NCBI RefSeq assembly: GCF_935822925.1
Contig: NZ_CAKXZS010000003.1
Location: forward strand, 205,311 to 269,310
Length of the DNA: 64,000 nt
DNA from: Mesorhizobium ventifaucium
Lineage (GTDB): Bacteria; Pseudomonadota; Alphaproteobacteria; Rhizobiales; Rhizobiaceae
Direction of reading: 5' to 3'
The first letter of the stretch is position 1. Each line of letters starts with the position of its first letter. Of this stretch, positions 20,542-30,454 are shown one piece after another. Position numbers and translations under genes: made by a program. The notes beneath the pieces were generated by a model. The model was not told the DNA's origin, ran no database searches, and saw only the letters and a program-made list of their open reading frames with translations.

Positions 20542-22755
20542 TTAGTCCGGAGCAAATTCGAGCATGATCGTCGACAGCGGCGGCAACAGCATCGTCGCCG
20601 AGATGCCTCCTCCTTCCGCCCGAGCCTCGACGGCGCCGCCATTGCCCTTACCGGAACCGCCATAGTCGGTGGCGTCCGTGTTGATGATCTCGCGCCATCT
20701 TCCAGCCATTGGCAACGGCACGCGATAATCGTCACGCGGCACCGGTGTGAAATTGGAGATGACGGCGACCGGGTTTCCGCCCGGCGCGCTGCGCAGCCAG
20801 GCAAAGACAGAGTTGGCGCTGTCGTCGACGATCAGCCAGGAAAAGCCCTCCGGCTCGCAATCGCGCGCATGCAACGCCGGCCGCGAGCGGTAGAGATAGT
20901 TGAGATCGCGCACCGTCTGCCAGACGCCGCGGTGGGGCCCGAAATCGAGCAGGTTCCAGTCGAGTGCGCGCGCCTCGCTCCACTCGCGGCGCTGGGCGAA
21001 TTCCTGCCCCATGAACAACAGCTTCTTGCCGGGGTAGCCCCACATGAAGGCGTAGTAGGCGCGCAGCGTCGCGAATTTCTGCCAGTCGTCGCCGGCCATC
21101 TTGCTAAGCAGCGTCCCCTTGCCGTGCACGACCTCGTCATGGGAGAGCGGCAGCACGAAATTCTCTGAGAAGGCGTAGACCAGACCGAATGTGATGTCGC
21201 CGTGGTGATGCTTGCGAAAAATCGGCTCCTTGGAGAAATACTCCAGCGTGTCGTGCATGAAGCCCATGTTCCACTTGAAGCCGAAACCCAGCCCGCCCTC
21301 ATGCACCGGCTGCGAAACTTTTGGCCATGAGGTCGATTCCTCGGCGATCGTCATCACGCCGGGATGATGGCCGTAGACCTCTTTATTCATCCTCTGGAGG
21401 AAGCTGACGGCCTCGAGGTTTTCGCGCCCACCTTTTTCGTTGGGAATCCATTCGCCGGCCTTGCGCGAATAGTCGAGGTAGAGCATCGAGGCGACGGCAT
21501 CGACCCGCAATCCGTCGACATGGTATTTTTCGGCCCAAAACAGTGCGTTGTTGACCAGGAACGAGACCACCTCGCGCCGGCCGAAATTGTAGATCGCGGT
21601 GTTCCAGTCGGGATGGAAGCCCTTGCGCGGGTCGGCATGCTCATAGAGCGCGGTGCCGTCAAAATTGGCCAGGCCATGCGCGTCCACCGGAAAGTGCGCC
21701 GGCACCCAGTCGACGATGACGCCGATGCCGGCGCGGTGGGCGCCGTCGACGAATCGGGCAAAACCGTCCGGATCGCCGAAGCGGGCCGACGGCGCGTAGA
21801 GGCCGGTTGTCTGGTAGCCCCAGGACGGGTCATAGGGATGTTCGGAGATCGGCATGAATTCGATATGGGTGAAGCCCGTGTCGACGACGTAGGGGATCAG
21901 GCGGCCGGCAAGCTCGTCCCATGACAGGAAACTGCCGTCGTCGTGAAGCTGCCAGGAGCCGGCGTGGACCTCATAGATCGACACCGCCTCGCGCCTGGGA
22001 TCGGCGTTGCGCCAGAAATTGCGGTGCGCCTCGTCACCCCATTGGTGCGCCGGCGGAAGCGCCGTCACCGAGGCGGTGGCCGGACGCAGTTCGGACTTGA
22101 AAGCGAACGGATCGGCCTTCAGCGGGAGTCTGACGCCATCGGGTCCGATGATCTCGTATTTGTAGGGCCGGCCGGCGCCGATGTCGGGAATGAACAATTC
22201 CCAGATGCCGGTGTCGCGGCGGACGCGCATCGTATGCCTGCGGCCGTCCCATTCATTGAAGTCGCCGACCACCGAAACGCGCCTTGCATTGGGCGCCCAG
22301 ACGGCGAAATGCACGCCGGACGCACCCTCGTGATCGATGAGATGCGCACCGAGCTTGTCGAACAGCCTGAGATGAGAGCCTTCGGCGATGTAATAGTCGT
22401 CCAGCGGACCGAGCACCGGACCGAACGAATAGGGATCGGTCAGCCACCAGTCACCGCTGGCATTGCGCGCGTGATAGCGCAGCGGCTGACGCTTTTTGAG
22501 CGACAGGCTGCCCTCGAAGAAGCCGCCTTCGTCGCGCCTGGAGAGTTCGCCGGCTTTCTTGCCGGTCAGCGTATAGGCAGTGACGAACTCGGCATGGGGG
22601 ACGAAACAGCGGGCGACAAAGCCCTTGTCAACCTCGTGCACACCGAGAACAGCGAAAGGATCACCATGCGTGCCGGCGACAATTGCCGCGACATCACCGG
22701 CTGACGCCAGTTCATCCGGCCCGCTTGTCGCAGCGGTCGCGCGCGGCTTCCTCAT
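20542..22755 (-). CDS. glgB: 1,4-alpha-glucan branching enzyme
   Basis: Start ATG 22755 is preferred: GGGGAGGG lies about 10 bases upstream, whereas the in-frame ATG at 22797 has no Shine-Dalgarno sequence and lies 9 bp after the glgP stop. The product is 737 residues: an N-terminal N1 domain (GTHGDPFAVLGVHEV), a CBM48 domain (GVHFAVWAPNARRVSVVGDFN), the GH13 barrel with DGLRVDAVASMLYLDY (nucleophile Asp), MTIAEESTSWP (acid/base Glu) and LPLSHDEVVHGKGTLLSKM, then a C-terminal beta domain. It makes alpha-1,6 branches. Length is that of long-form bacterial GlgB. Confidence 0.95.
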   Translation of the reverse strand: MRKPRATAATSGPDELASAGDVAAIVAGTHGDPFAVLGVHEVDKGFVARCFVPHAEFVTAYTLTGKKAGELSRRDEGGFFEGSLSLKKRQPLRYHARNASGDWWLTDPYSFGPVLGPLDDYYIAEGSHLRLFDKLGAHLIDHEGASGVHFAVWAPNARRVSVVGDFNEWDGRRHTMRVRRDTGIWELFIPDIGAGRPYKYEIIGPDGVRLPLKADPFAFKSELRPATASVTALPPAHQWGDEAHRNFWRNADPRREAVSIYEVHAGSWQLHDDGSFLSWDELAGRLIPYVVDTGFTHIEFMPISEHPYDPSWGYQTTGLYAPSARFGDPDGFARFVDGAHRAGIGVIVDWVPAHFPVDAHGLANFDGTALYEHADPRKGFHPDWNTAIYNFGRREVVSFLVNNALFWAEKYHVDGLRVDAVASMLYLDYSRKAGEWIPNEKGGRENLEAVSFLQRMNKEVYGHHPGVMTIAEESTSWPKVSQPVHEGGLGFGFKWNMGFMHDTLEYFSKEPIFRKHHHGDITFGLVYAFSENFVLPLSHDEVVHGKGTLLSKMAGDDWQKFATLRAYYAFMWGYPGKKLLFMGQEFAQRREWSEARALDWNLLDFGPHRGVWQTVRDLNYLYRSRPALHARDCEPEGFSWLIVDDSANSVFAWLRSAPGGNPVAVISNFTPVPRDDYRVPLPMAGRWREIINTDATDYGGSGKGNGGAVEARAEGGGISATMLLPPLSTIMLEFAPD

Positions 22756-22806
22756 CAGGCAGTGACCCTCCCCGGACCACGTTGTTCGTGGCCTCATGCA
22801 ATCATA

Positions 22807-25269
22807 TCAGACGGGCACGTTCCAGATTTCTTTCGCATATTGGCGGATCGTGCGATCGGACGAGAACCAGCCGACGCGGGCGACATTGCGGATTGCCTTG
22901 GCGTACCAGTCCGGGCTGTTGCGCCAGACGGCGTCGACATCGCGCTGGGTTGAGGCGTAGGCATCGAAATCGGCGGCGACCATGAACCAGTCGCTCTGAT
23001 AGAGGCCGTTCATCAGGCCGCGATAGCGTTCCGGATCGTCAGGCGAAAAGACGCCCGACGAAACGGCAGCCACGGCCTGCGCCAGTTCGGGAGAGGATTC
23101 GATCACCGATCGCGGGTCGTAGCCGTTGCTGCGCCGCTCGGCGACCTCTTCGGTGGTCAGGCCGAAAATGAAGATGTTGTCGTCGCCGACGCACTCCTTG
23201 ATCTCGACATTGGCGCCGTCGAGTGTGCCGATGGTCAGCGCACCGTTCAGCGCGAATTTCATGTTGCCGGTGCCGGAGGCTTCCATCCCGGCGGTCGATA
23301 TCTGCTCCGAAAGATCGGCGGCCGGCATCATGATCTCGGCCAGGCTGACATTGTAGTTCGGCAAGAACACCACTTTGAGAAGGCTGCGAACGGCCGGGTC
23401 GCGGTTGATGACCTTGGCGACGTCGTTGGCGAGTTTGATGATCAGCTTGGCGTTGTGATAGCTGGGCGCCGCCTTGCCGCCGAAGAGCTTGACGCGTGGC
23501 ATCCAGTTGCGCTCGGGATGGGAGCGGATCTGGTCGTAGAGCGCGACTGTTTCGAGGATGTTCAAGAGCTGGCGCTTGTATTCGTGGATGCGCTTGATCT
23601 GGATGTCGAACAGCGCCGAGGGATCGACCTTGATGCCGAGGCGGTCGGCGACGAGATTGGCAAGCTTGACCTTGTTTGCCCGCTTGACTGCCGCGAACTT
23701 GTCGCGGAAGGCGGCGTCGTCGGCAAAGGCATCTAGCTCCTTGATCGCGTCTATATCGTCGAGAAAGCGGTCGCCGATCGCCTCGCGGGTAAGCGCGGTG
23801 AGACCGGGATTGCACTGGATCAGCCAGCGCCGCGGCGTGATGCCGTTGGTCTTGTTGTTGATGCGGTCGGGGTAGAGCCGGTGGAGCTCGGCAAACACCG
23901 TTTCCTTCATCAGCTCGGTGTGAAGGGCAGAGACGCCGTTGATCGAGTGCGAGCCGACAAAGGCCAGATTGCCCATGCGCACCCGGCGCTCGCCGTTTTC
24001 CTGTATCAGCGAGATCTGGCTGATCTGCTCGTCAGAAAACTGGTCGGAGGCGCGCGCCTCCAGCAGCACTTCTGCGTTGATGGCGTAGACGATCTGCATA
24101 TGGCGCGGCAACAGCCGCTCGAACAGCGGCACCGGCCAGCTTTCGAGCGCTTCTGGAAGCAGCGTATGATTGGTATAGCCGAAGGTGCGCTTGGTGATGC
24201 TCCAGGCCTGGTCGAAATCCATGCCGTGGACATCCATCAACAGGCGCATCAGCTCGGGCACAGCGATGGCCGGATGGGTGTCGTTCAGATGGATCGCCGC
24301 CTTGTCGGGCAGCGACTGCAGGTCGCCATACTGGCTGAGATGACGCTGAATGATGTCCTGCAACGATGCGGTGGAAAAGAAATACTCTTGCCTGAGCCGC
24401 AGCTCCTGACCGGCCTTGTGGGAATCAGCAGGGTAAAGGACGCGCGACAAGGCGTCGGCCTTGTTGCTTTCGGCGAGCGCACCGATGTGGTCGCCGGCGT
24501 TGAACTTGTCGAGCAGTATCGGATCGATCGGCATGCCGGACCAGAGCCGCAGCGTGTTGACGCGGTTGGCCCGCCAGCCAACCACCGGCGTATCGTAGGC
24601 AACCGCCAGAACATGTTCGATCGGCTTCCAGACGTGGCGCTCAAGCCTGCCGTCCTTCGAGGTGATCGATTCCACCGAGCCGCCGAAACCGACCTCGAAT
24701 GAGCGTTCGCGCCGCTCGAACTCCCAGGGGTTGCCGTGATCGAGCCAGGTCTCGGGCAGCTCAACCTGCCAGCCGCCATGGATTTCCTGCCGGAACATGC
24801 CGTTGGCGTAGCGAATGCCATAGCCATGCGCGGGAATGTCGACGGTTGCCATGCTTTCCATGAAGCAGGCGGCGAGGCGGCCGAGACCGCCATTGCCAAG
24901 CGCTGCATCTGGTTCGAGGGCGGCGATGAGGTCAAGGTCGACGCCCAGAGACCGCAGCGCTTCGCGCATATTGTCCATCAGGCCGAGATTGGAGAAGGCG
25001 TCGCGCATCAGGCGGCCGATGAGGAATTCCAGTGATAGATAATAAACGCGCTTTTCCTGATGGGCGTAGGCCTCTTGCGTCGCCTGCATCCAATGATCGA
25101 CGATATGGTCGCGCACGACCTTGATCGAGGCGGTGAGCCAGTCGTATTGCGTCGCGACACTGGTGCCCTTGCCGAGCCTGTATTTGAGGGCCTTCAAGAC
25201 TTCGTCGGCAAGCGCCTTGGGATCGGAGTTTTCGAGAATGGGAGCTTCGGATGTCATCGCGCGCGTCAT
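22807..25269 (-). CDS. glgP: Glycogen phosphorylase
   Basis: The product is 820 residues of the GT35 family. The N-terminal segment RVYYLSLEFLIGRLM, the catalytic-site loop IHLNDTHPAIAVPELMR, the C-terminal IKRIHEYKRQLLN and the pyridoxal-phosphate lysine region EASGTGNMKFALNGAL are all intact. It releases glucose-1-phosphate from glycogen ends. ATG 25269 has AGAGG close upstream; a second ATG at 25257 is possible. It is the first gene of the glg operon, so synthesis and breakdown enzymes share one transcript. Confidence 0.95.
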   Translation of the reverse strand: MTRAMTSEAPILENSDPKALADEVLKALKYRLGKGTSVATQYDWLTASIKVVRDHIVDHWMQATQEAYAHQEKRVYYLSLEFLIGRLMRDAFSNLGLMDNMREALRSLGVDLDLIAALEPDAALGNGGLGRLAACFMESMATVDIPAHGYGIRYANGMFRQEIHGGWQVELPETWLDHGNPWEFERRERSFEVGFGGSVESITSKDGRLERHVWKPIEHVLAVAYDTPVVGWRANRVNTLRLWSGMPIDPILLDKFNAGDHIGALAESNKADALSRVLYPADSHKAGQELRLRQEYFFSTASLQDIIQRHLSQYGDLQSLPDKAAIHLNDTHPAIAVPELMRLLMDVHGMDFDQAWSITKRTFGYTNHTLLPEALESWPVPLFERLLPRHMQIVYAINAEVLLEARASDQFSDEQISQISLIQENGERRVRMGNLAFVGSHSINGVSALHTELMKETVFAELHRLYPDRINNKTNGITPRRWLIQCNPGLTALTREAIGDRFLDDIDAIKELDAFADDAAFRDKFAAVKRANKVKLANLVADRLGIKVDPSALFDIQIKRIHEYKRQLLNILETVALYDQIRSHPERNWMPRVKLFGGKAAPSYHNAKLIIKLANDVAKVINRDPAVRSLLKVVFLPNYNVSLAEIMMPAADLSEQISTAGMEASGTGNMKFALNGALTIGTLDGANVEIKECVGDDNIFIFGLTTEEVAERRSNGYDPRSVIESSPELAQAVAAVSSGVFSPDDPERYRGLMNGLYQSDWFMVAADFDAYASTQRDVDAVWRNSPDWYAKAIRNVARVGWFSSDRTIRQYAKEIWNVPV

Positions 25270-25396
25270 GCTGCCTCTCGTGCGGTTGCCATGATCATAC
25301 CGGCTTTCACCATTCCTCCCAGCCCATGCTATCGCATATTGTTAAGCGTTCAATCGAGTTAGATTGCCGCGGGGAAGCTTACTCACGGCATAGAAA

Positions 25397-25524
25397 CTTA
25401 AAGCGCATCGCGTTTGGGCGGCCTGTGCGACGCGCCTTAAGTTCTTGCTTATGTGCATGTCGTCATCCCAAAACCGCTGCGCACCCTCGGTTCACGCCCG
25501 AGGGCATGCTTTTGGGGACATGCA

Positions 25525-25525
<1 letters not shown>
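25397..25525. repeat. Rhizobial-type palindromic repeat between glgP promoter region and frcA
   Basis: Two adjoining stem-loops. The first pairs 25397-25412 with 25426-25441 (13 of 16 positions). The second has an imperfect outer stem (tgcatgtc...cccaaaa at 25454-25473 with ttttggggacatgca at 25510-25524) and a perfect inner stem ccctcgg/ccgaggg (25484-25490 / 25498-25504). The tgcatgtcgt-cccaaaaccg pattern is very common between rhizobial genes. It ends on the frcA stop codon and may act as its terminator. Confidence 0.7.
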
Positions 25526-26307
<782 letters not shown>

Positions 26308-26309
26308 GG

Positions 26310-27374
26310 TTACACCGAAACCTTTCTGATCCACTGGTCGATCGCCACGGCGCCGATGATCAGCACACCGGTGAGCAGCACTTTCCATTGCGGATCGGCG
26401 CCCAGCATGTTGAGCCCCATCGACACGACGCCGACGATCATCGCGCCAAACAGCGTGCCAAGAATCGAGCCGCGCCCGCCGAAGAGGGAAATACCGCCGA
26501 TCACCGTCGCGGTGATCGCCTGCAAATTGTAGTCGGTGACGGCGGCGGACGGCGAGATCGAGCCGTTGCGGCCGATAGAGACCCAGGCAGCGAAAGCGGC
26601 GATCAGCCCGGCAAGCGCGTAGACCGAGATCAGCACCTTCTTGGTCTGGATGCCCGACAGCTTCGCCGCCTCCGGATCGTCGCCGACTGCGTAGACATGA
26701 CGGCCCCATGCCGTGTGATTGAGCACGTACCACAAGAACAGCACCAGCACGACCATGGCAATGACACCGAACGTCAGCACCGCCGTGCCGACCTTGAAGT
26801 TCAGGCCGAACAGATGCAGCAGCGGCGCCTGGACGTCGACGTCGGCGTCACGGATCGTCTCATTGGCCGAATAGATGAAGTTCGTGGCCATGACGATGTT
26901 CCAGGTGCCGAGCGTGACGATGAAGGGCGGCAGCTTCATGTAGGCGACCAGCAGCCCGTTGAGCAGCCCGCAGGCCCCGCCGGCGGCAAGCCCGATCACC
27001 ACGGCAAGCAAGGTCGGCAGACCATAGGTGACCGCGCAATTGCCCATGATCACGGCCGAAATGACCATGATCACGCCGATTGACAGGTCGATGCCGGCTG
27101 TAAGGATGACCAGCGTCTGCGCGGCTCCTAGAATACCAACGATGGCGATCTGCTGCAGGATCAGCGTCAGCGTGTAAGACGAAAAGAACCGTCCTCCGAT
27201 GGTGACGCCGAAGACAGCGATTGACAGAACCAGCACGATCAGCGGCACCGCAGCCGGAGTGGAATGCAGAAAATGCTGGATGCGCTTGACGAGCGACGTG
27301 CCATGCTCGTCAAAAGCAGCAACGCTTGTCTCGCTGTTCGCGAGAGCCTTTTCGAATTCCTGAACCTGAGACAT
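26310..27374 (-). CDS. frcC: Sugar ABC importer permease (FrcC-like, CUT2)
   Basis: ATG 27374 has an excellent GGGAGG 5 bases upstream and is preferred over ATG 27386. The product is 354 residues: a ~45-residue cytoplasmic N-terminus, then about eight to ten membrane helices with the CUT2 motifs LVILTAGIDLSIG, GLLVAYMKLPPFIVTLGT, AVGDDPEAAKLSGI and TVIGGISLFGGRGSILGTLFGA. It forms the homodimeric pore. Together with the binding protein, single-domain ATPase, ROK repressor and fructokinase this matches the frc locus known from Sinorhizobium. Confidence 0.9.
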   Translation of the reverse strand: MSQVQEFEKALANSETSVAAFDEHGTSLVKRIQHFLHSTPAAVPLIVLVLSIAVFGVTIGGRFFSSYTLTLILQQIAIVGILGAAQTLVILTAGIDLSIGVIMVISAVIMGNCAVTYGLPTLLAVVIGLAAGGACGLLNGLLVAYMKLPPFIVTLGTWNIVMATNFIYSANETIRDADVDVQAPLLHLFGLNFKVGTAVLTFGVIAMVVLVLFLWYVLNHTAWGRHVYAVGDDPEAAKLSGIQTKKVLISVYALAGLIAAFAAWVSIGRNGSISPSAAVTDYNLQAITATVIGGISLFGGRGSILGTLFGAMIVGVVSMGLNMLGADPQWKVLLTGVLIIGAVAIDQWIRKVSV

Positions 27375-27479
27375 GTTTCCTCCCATGAGGCTTCAGCCAC
27401 GCGCCGACGCCCGTCCAACCATTCCCGATCTGCCGTCGGTATTGTTCGCGCATGCGATTACCGCATCGTCCACCCGAAG

Positions 27480-27503
27480 CGGCCGGGGATCAAGCCCCGG
27501 CCG
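27480..27503 (-). other. Hairpin between frcB and frcC
   Basis: Arms cggccgggg (27480-27488) and ccccggccg (27495-27503) form a perfect 9-bp GC stem with a 6-base loop. It lies 28 bp after the frcB stop and 105 bp before the frcC start, with no U-tract. Expected to protect or partially terminate the message so that binding protein exceeds membrane components (inference). Confidence 0.65.
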
Positions 27504-27531
27504 ATCAGTCCTGTTGCCTGTCAGACCGGCA

Positions 27532-28566
27532 TCAGCCCCAGCACTTGGCGAGGCCTTCCTTGGTGTCGATGGACTTCACGCCCTCTGCGGGCTTGTCGGT
27601 CACGAGGTTAACGCCCGTGTCGAAGAAATCCTTGCCTTCGGTCGGCTTGGGTTTTGTCCCGTCCTTGGCGTAAGCGGCGATCGCTTCAATGCCGAGCGCC
27701 GCCATCTGCAGCGGATATTGCTGTGAGGTCGCACCGATCACACCTTCGGCGACCGACTTCACGCCGGGGCAGCCGCCGTCAACCGATACGATCAGCACGT
27801 TGCCTTCGAGGCCAACGGCCTTGAGTGCCTGGTAGGCGCCGACCGCCGCCGGCTCGTTGATGGTGTGGATGACGTTGATTCCGGGATCCTTCTGCAGAAG
27901 GTTCTCCATGGCCTTGCGACCACCCTCTTCATTGCCGTTGGTGACATCGTGCCCGACGATGCGAGGATCATCCTCGTCGCCGATCTTGTTGGGGTCCTTT
28001 ACGTCGATGCCGTAGCCCATCATGAAGCCTTGGTCGCGCAGCACGTCGACCGTCGGCTGCGAGGGCGTCAGATCGAGGAAGCCGATCTTGGCATCCTTCG
28101 CCTTGTCGCCGAGCGTCGCTGCGGCCCAGGCGCCGATCAGCTTTCCGGCCTCCAGATTGTCGGTCGCGAAGGTCGCGTCGGCAGCGTCGAGCGGATCAAG
28201 CGGCGTGTCCAGCGCGATCACGAGCAGACCGGCGTCACGTGCCTTCTTCACCGCCGGGACGATGCCCTTGGTGTCCGACGCGGTGATCAGGATGCCCTTG
28301 GCGCCGTCGGCTATGCAGCTTTCGATCGCCGCCACCTGGCTTTCGCTGTCGCCGTCGATCTTGCCGGCGTAGGCTTTAAGCTCGACGCCAAGTTCTTTAG
28401 CCTTGGCAGACGCGCCTTCTTTCATTTTGACGAAGAACGGGTTGGTGTCGGTCTTGGTGATCAGGCAGGCGCCGACATCGGCGGCGGACGCGGCCGAGGT
28501 GAACGCCATGAGGCCCAGTCCGGCCGCCGCAAAAACGGTGGATCTTAGCAGTGCTGTTTTGGTCAC
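27532..28566 (-). CDS. frcB: Sugar ABC importer periplasmic binding protein (FrcB-like)
   Basis: The start is taken as GTG 28566, which follows GGGAGG by 6 bases; it gives a good signal peptide ([27 protein letters not shown], cut before ADVGACL). The product is 344 residues. The mature protein begins [22 protein letters not shown] and contains IDTP-type hinge segments ([14 protein letters not shown]) and the C-terminal [25 protein letters not shown], all as in the Peripla_BP_4 sugar-binding family. Fructose binding is inferred from the operon (FrcBCA, ROK repressor, fructokinase). Confidence 0.9.
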   Translation of the reverse strand: MTKTALLRSTVFAAAGLGLMAFTSAASAADVGACLITKTDTNPFFVKMKEGASAKAKELGVELKAYAGKIDGDSESQVAAIESCIADGAKGILITASDTKGIVPAVKKARDAGLLVIALDTPLDPLDAADATFATDNLEAGKLIGAWAAATLGDKAKDAKIGFLDLTPSQPTVDVLRDQGFMMGYGIDVKDPNKIGDEDDPRIVGHDVTNGNEEGGRKAMENLLQKDPGINVIHTINEPAAVGAYQALKAVGLEGNVLIVSVDGGCPGVKSVAEGVIGATSQQYPLQMAALGIEAIAAYAKDGTKPKPTEGKDFFDTGVNLVTDKPAEGVKSIDTKEGLAKCWG

Positions 28567-28679
28567 GATTTTCCTCCCAGTGGAACCAGTTCGGATGCCG
28601 GCCAACCGGCATCGCATGAGCATCCAGCGACTTCTCCCAGCGTGGACGCTTGCCCCAAGAGAATACCAGACTGAGGTTT

Positions 28680-28717
28680 CTGTCAATAATTAAATCACTC
28701 TTATTTATTATTGACAG
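28680..28717. promoter_or_regulatory. Dyad operator/promoter between frcB and frcR
   Basis: Perfect 11-bp inverted arms ctgtcaataat (28680-28690... read outward) and attattgacag (28707-28717) flank an AT-rich core in an otherwise GC-rich region. Each arm contains a TTGACA hexamer facing outward, one toward frcR (28711-28716) and one toward frcB (complement of 28681-28686). For frcB a TATTCT lies 15 bp further on. This fits a shared operator for the ROK regulator covering both divergent -35 boxes; binding is inferred. Confidence 0.72.
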
Positions 28718-28777
28718 TGTGGCGCCGGTCACTCATTCTGGCCAAAAGCATTGAGGAAAACGACGGGAGGAGAAGGG

Positions 28778-30004
28778 GTGGAGACCGGCATCACGAGGCA
28801 CGGTTCGCCCGAGGCAGCCAAAAGCCGCATTCACCGCGGCACCAACCAGAGCGGCATGCGGGACCACAATGAGCGGCTGGTGCTGTCGCTGGTGCGTCAG
28901 CACGGCAGCCTGGCCAAGTCCGACATTGCGCGCATGACCGGACTTTCGGCCCAGACGGTTTCGGTCATCATGCGCGAGCTCGAGGAGGACAACCTTCTTG
29001 TCCGCCAGGCGCCGCTGCGCGGCAAGATCGGCCAACCTTCCATTCCGATGGCGCTCAATCCCGATGGCGCCTATTTCATCGGCCTGAAGATCGGCCGTCG
29101 CAGCGCCGAACTCGTGCTGATCGATTTTCTCGGCAATGTGCGCTCGATGCTGCAGCATTCCTACCGCTATCCGGCACCGCGCGAGACGGTCGAATTCGTC
29201 ACCTCCGGCATGAAGACGATGCGCGGCGAACTCACCCCGGCGCAGGACAAGCGCATTGCCGGACTTGGCATCGCCATGCCGTTCGAATTGTGGAGCTGGG
29301 CCGATACGGCAGGTGCGCCGCGCGACGTCATGGACGAATGGCGCCACCGAGACATCCGCGCCGACATCCAGGCACAGTGCGAATTCCCGGTCTACCTGCA
29401 AAATGACGCCACCTCTGCCTGCGGCGCCGAACTGGTGTTCGGCAAAGCGGGCACGGCACGCGACTTCGTCTATTTCTATATCGGTGCCTTCGCCGGCGGC
29501 GGTATCGTGCTGAACGGTCACCTTTTCGGCGGACCGACCGGCAATGCCGGCGCGCTGGGTTCGATGCCGGTGCCTGGACCGGACGGCAAGCCGACCCAAT
29601 TGATCGACGTGGCGTCGATCGCCATGCTCGAAAAGGCACTCAACGCGCGCGGCGTCGAAGCCTCACATCTGTGGACGTCACCGGAGGATTGGGGCGAAAT
29701 CGGCGTCGAGCTCGACGATTGGATCGCCTGCGCCTCGCAGGCGCTCGCCTATGCCATCGTGGCGGCGTCATCGGTTATCGATTTCGAGGCGGCGGTGATC
29801 GACGGATGGATGCCGAAGGCCGTGCGGCGCCGGCTCGTCGATGCCGTTATCGATGCTATCGGCAAGATTGACGGTGAAGGCCTGAAGCTTCCGGCCGTGC
29901 GCGAGGGGACTGTCGGCATTCATGCACGTGCCTTGGGCGGTGCCAGCCTGCCGCTTTCCGAGCGCTTCCTCATCGGCTCGACCACGATTTCCAGGAGTGC
30001 CTGA
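28778..30004 (+). CDS. frcR: ROK-family transcriptional repressor (FrcR-like)
   Basis: GTG 28778 follows GGAGG by 7 bases; a TTG at 28751 is the alternative. The product is 408 residues: an N-terminal winged helix-turn-helix (HNERLVLSLVRQHGSLAKSDIARMTGLSAQTVSVIMREL, quoted as two halves in function) followed by a ROK sugar-kinase-like domain with GLGIAMP, NDATSACGAEL and the GAFAGGGIVLNG segment. The CxCGxxGC zinc motif typical of active ROK kinases is not evident, consistent with a regulator. It is divergent from frcBCA across a shared dyad and heads the frcR - mutarotase - fructokinase transcript, so it likely represses both arms and is released by fructose or a phosphate of it. Confidence 0.88.
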   Translation: METGITRHGSPEAAKSRIHRGTNQSGMRDHNERLVLSLVRQHGSLAKSDIARMTGLSAQTVSVIMRELEEDNLLVRQAPLRGKIGQPSIPMALNPDGAYFIGLKIGRRSAELVLIDFLGNVRSMLQHSYRYPAPRETVEFVTSGMKTMRGELTPAQDKRIAGLGIAMPFELWSWADTAGAPRDVMDEWRHRDIRADIQAQCEFPVYLQNDATSACGAELVFGKAGTARDFVYFYIGAFAGGGIVLNGHLFGGPTGNAGALGSMPVPGPDGKPTQLIDVASIAMLEKALNARGVEASHLWTSPEDWGEIGVELDDWIACASQALAYAIVAASSVIDFEAAVIDGWMPKAVRRRLVDAVIDAIGKIDGEGLKLPAVREGTVGIHARALGGASLPLSERFLIGSTTISRSA

Positions 30005-30007
30005 GCT

Positions 30008-30454
30008 ATGCTGATCGGAATCCCGGTGCTGCTCGGTCCGGAGCTGCTGGCGACGCTGCGTGCCATGGGTCATGGCGACGAGATCGCCCTTGTCGACGGA
30101 AACTACCCGGCGAAAGAGCAGGCACACCGGCTCATCCGTGCCGACGGTCATCATCTTGTTCCGATGCTCGACGCCATCCTCAGCGTATTGCCTGTCGACG
30201 ACGCAGTGCCAGAGGCGCTGTTTCGCGCCTCGGTCAAGGGTGATCCCCTGCTTGCCGATCCCGTTCATCACGAGATGGAGGCGATCTGCGCCAAGCGTGC
30301 TCCGGGCCGCAAGGTGGTTGCGCTTGCTGGCGCCGACTTCTATCAACGGGTCAGGTCCGCGCACGCGATCGTCGCGACAAGCGAGCCGCGGCTCTACGCC
30401 AACATCATCATCCGCAAGGGTGTGATCTATCCGCCGGAGAACAGGAAACCATGA
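30008..30454 (+). CDS. RbsD/FucU-family sugar mutarotase
   Basis: The product is 148 residues, full length for the family. It begins MLIGIPVLLGPELLATLRAMGHGDEIALVDGNYPA, the RbsD/FucU signature containing the catalytic region, and includes AFYQRVRSAHAIVATSEPRLYANIIIRKGV near the C-terminus (VATGE-like Tyr/Asn segment). These enzymes interconvert alpha and beta (or pyranose and furanose) anomers of sugars before phosphorylation. Three bases separate it from frcR and its stop overlaps the kinase start (ATGA). It presumably speeds conversion of imported sugar into the form used by the kinase. Confidence 0.88.
   Translation: MLIGIPVLLGPELLATLRAMGHGDEIALVDGNYPAKEQAHRLIRADGHHLVPMLDAILSVLPVDDAVPEALFRASVKGDPLLADPVHHEMEAICAKRAPGRKVVALAGADFYQRVRSAHAIVATSEPRLYANIIIRKGVIYPPENRKP

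Noticed and set aside
17839..21168. Two 440-codon plus-strand open frames antisense to glgA and to glgC/glgB
   Set aside because: Same reason; the minus-strand genes carry all catalytic motifs.
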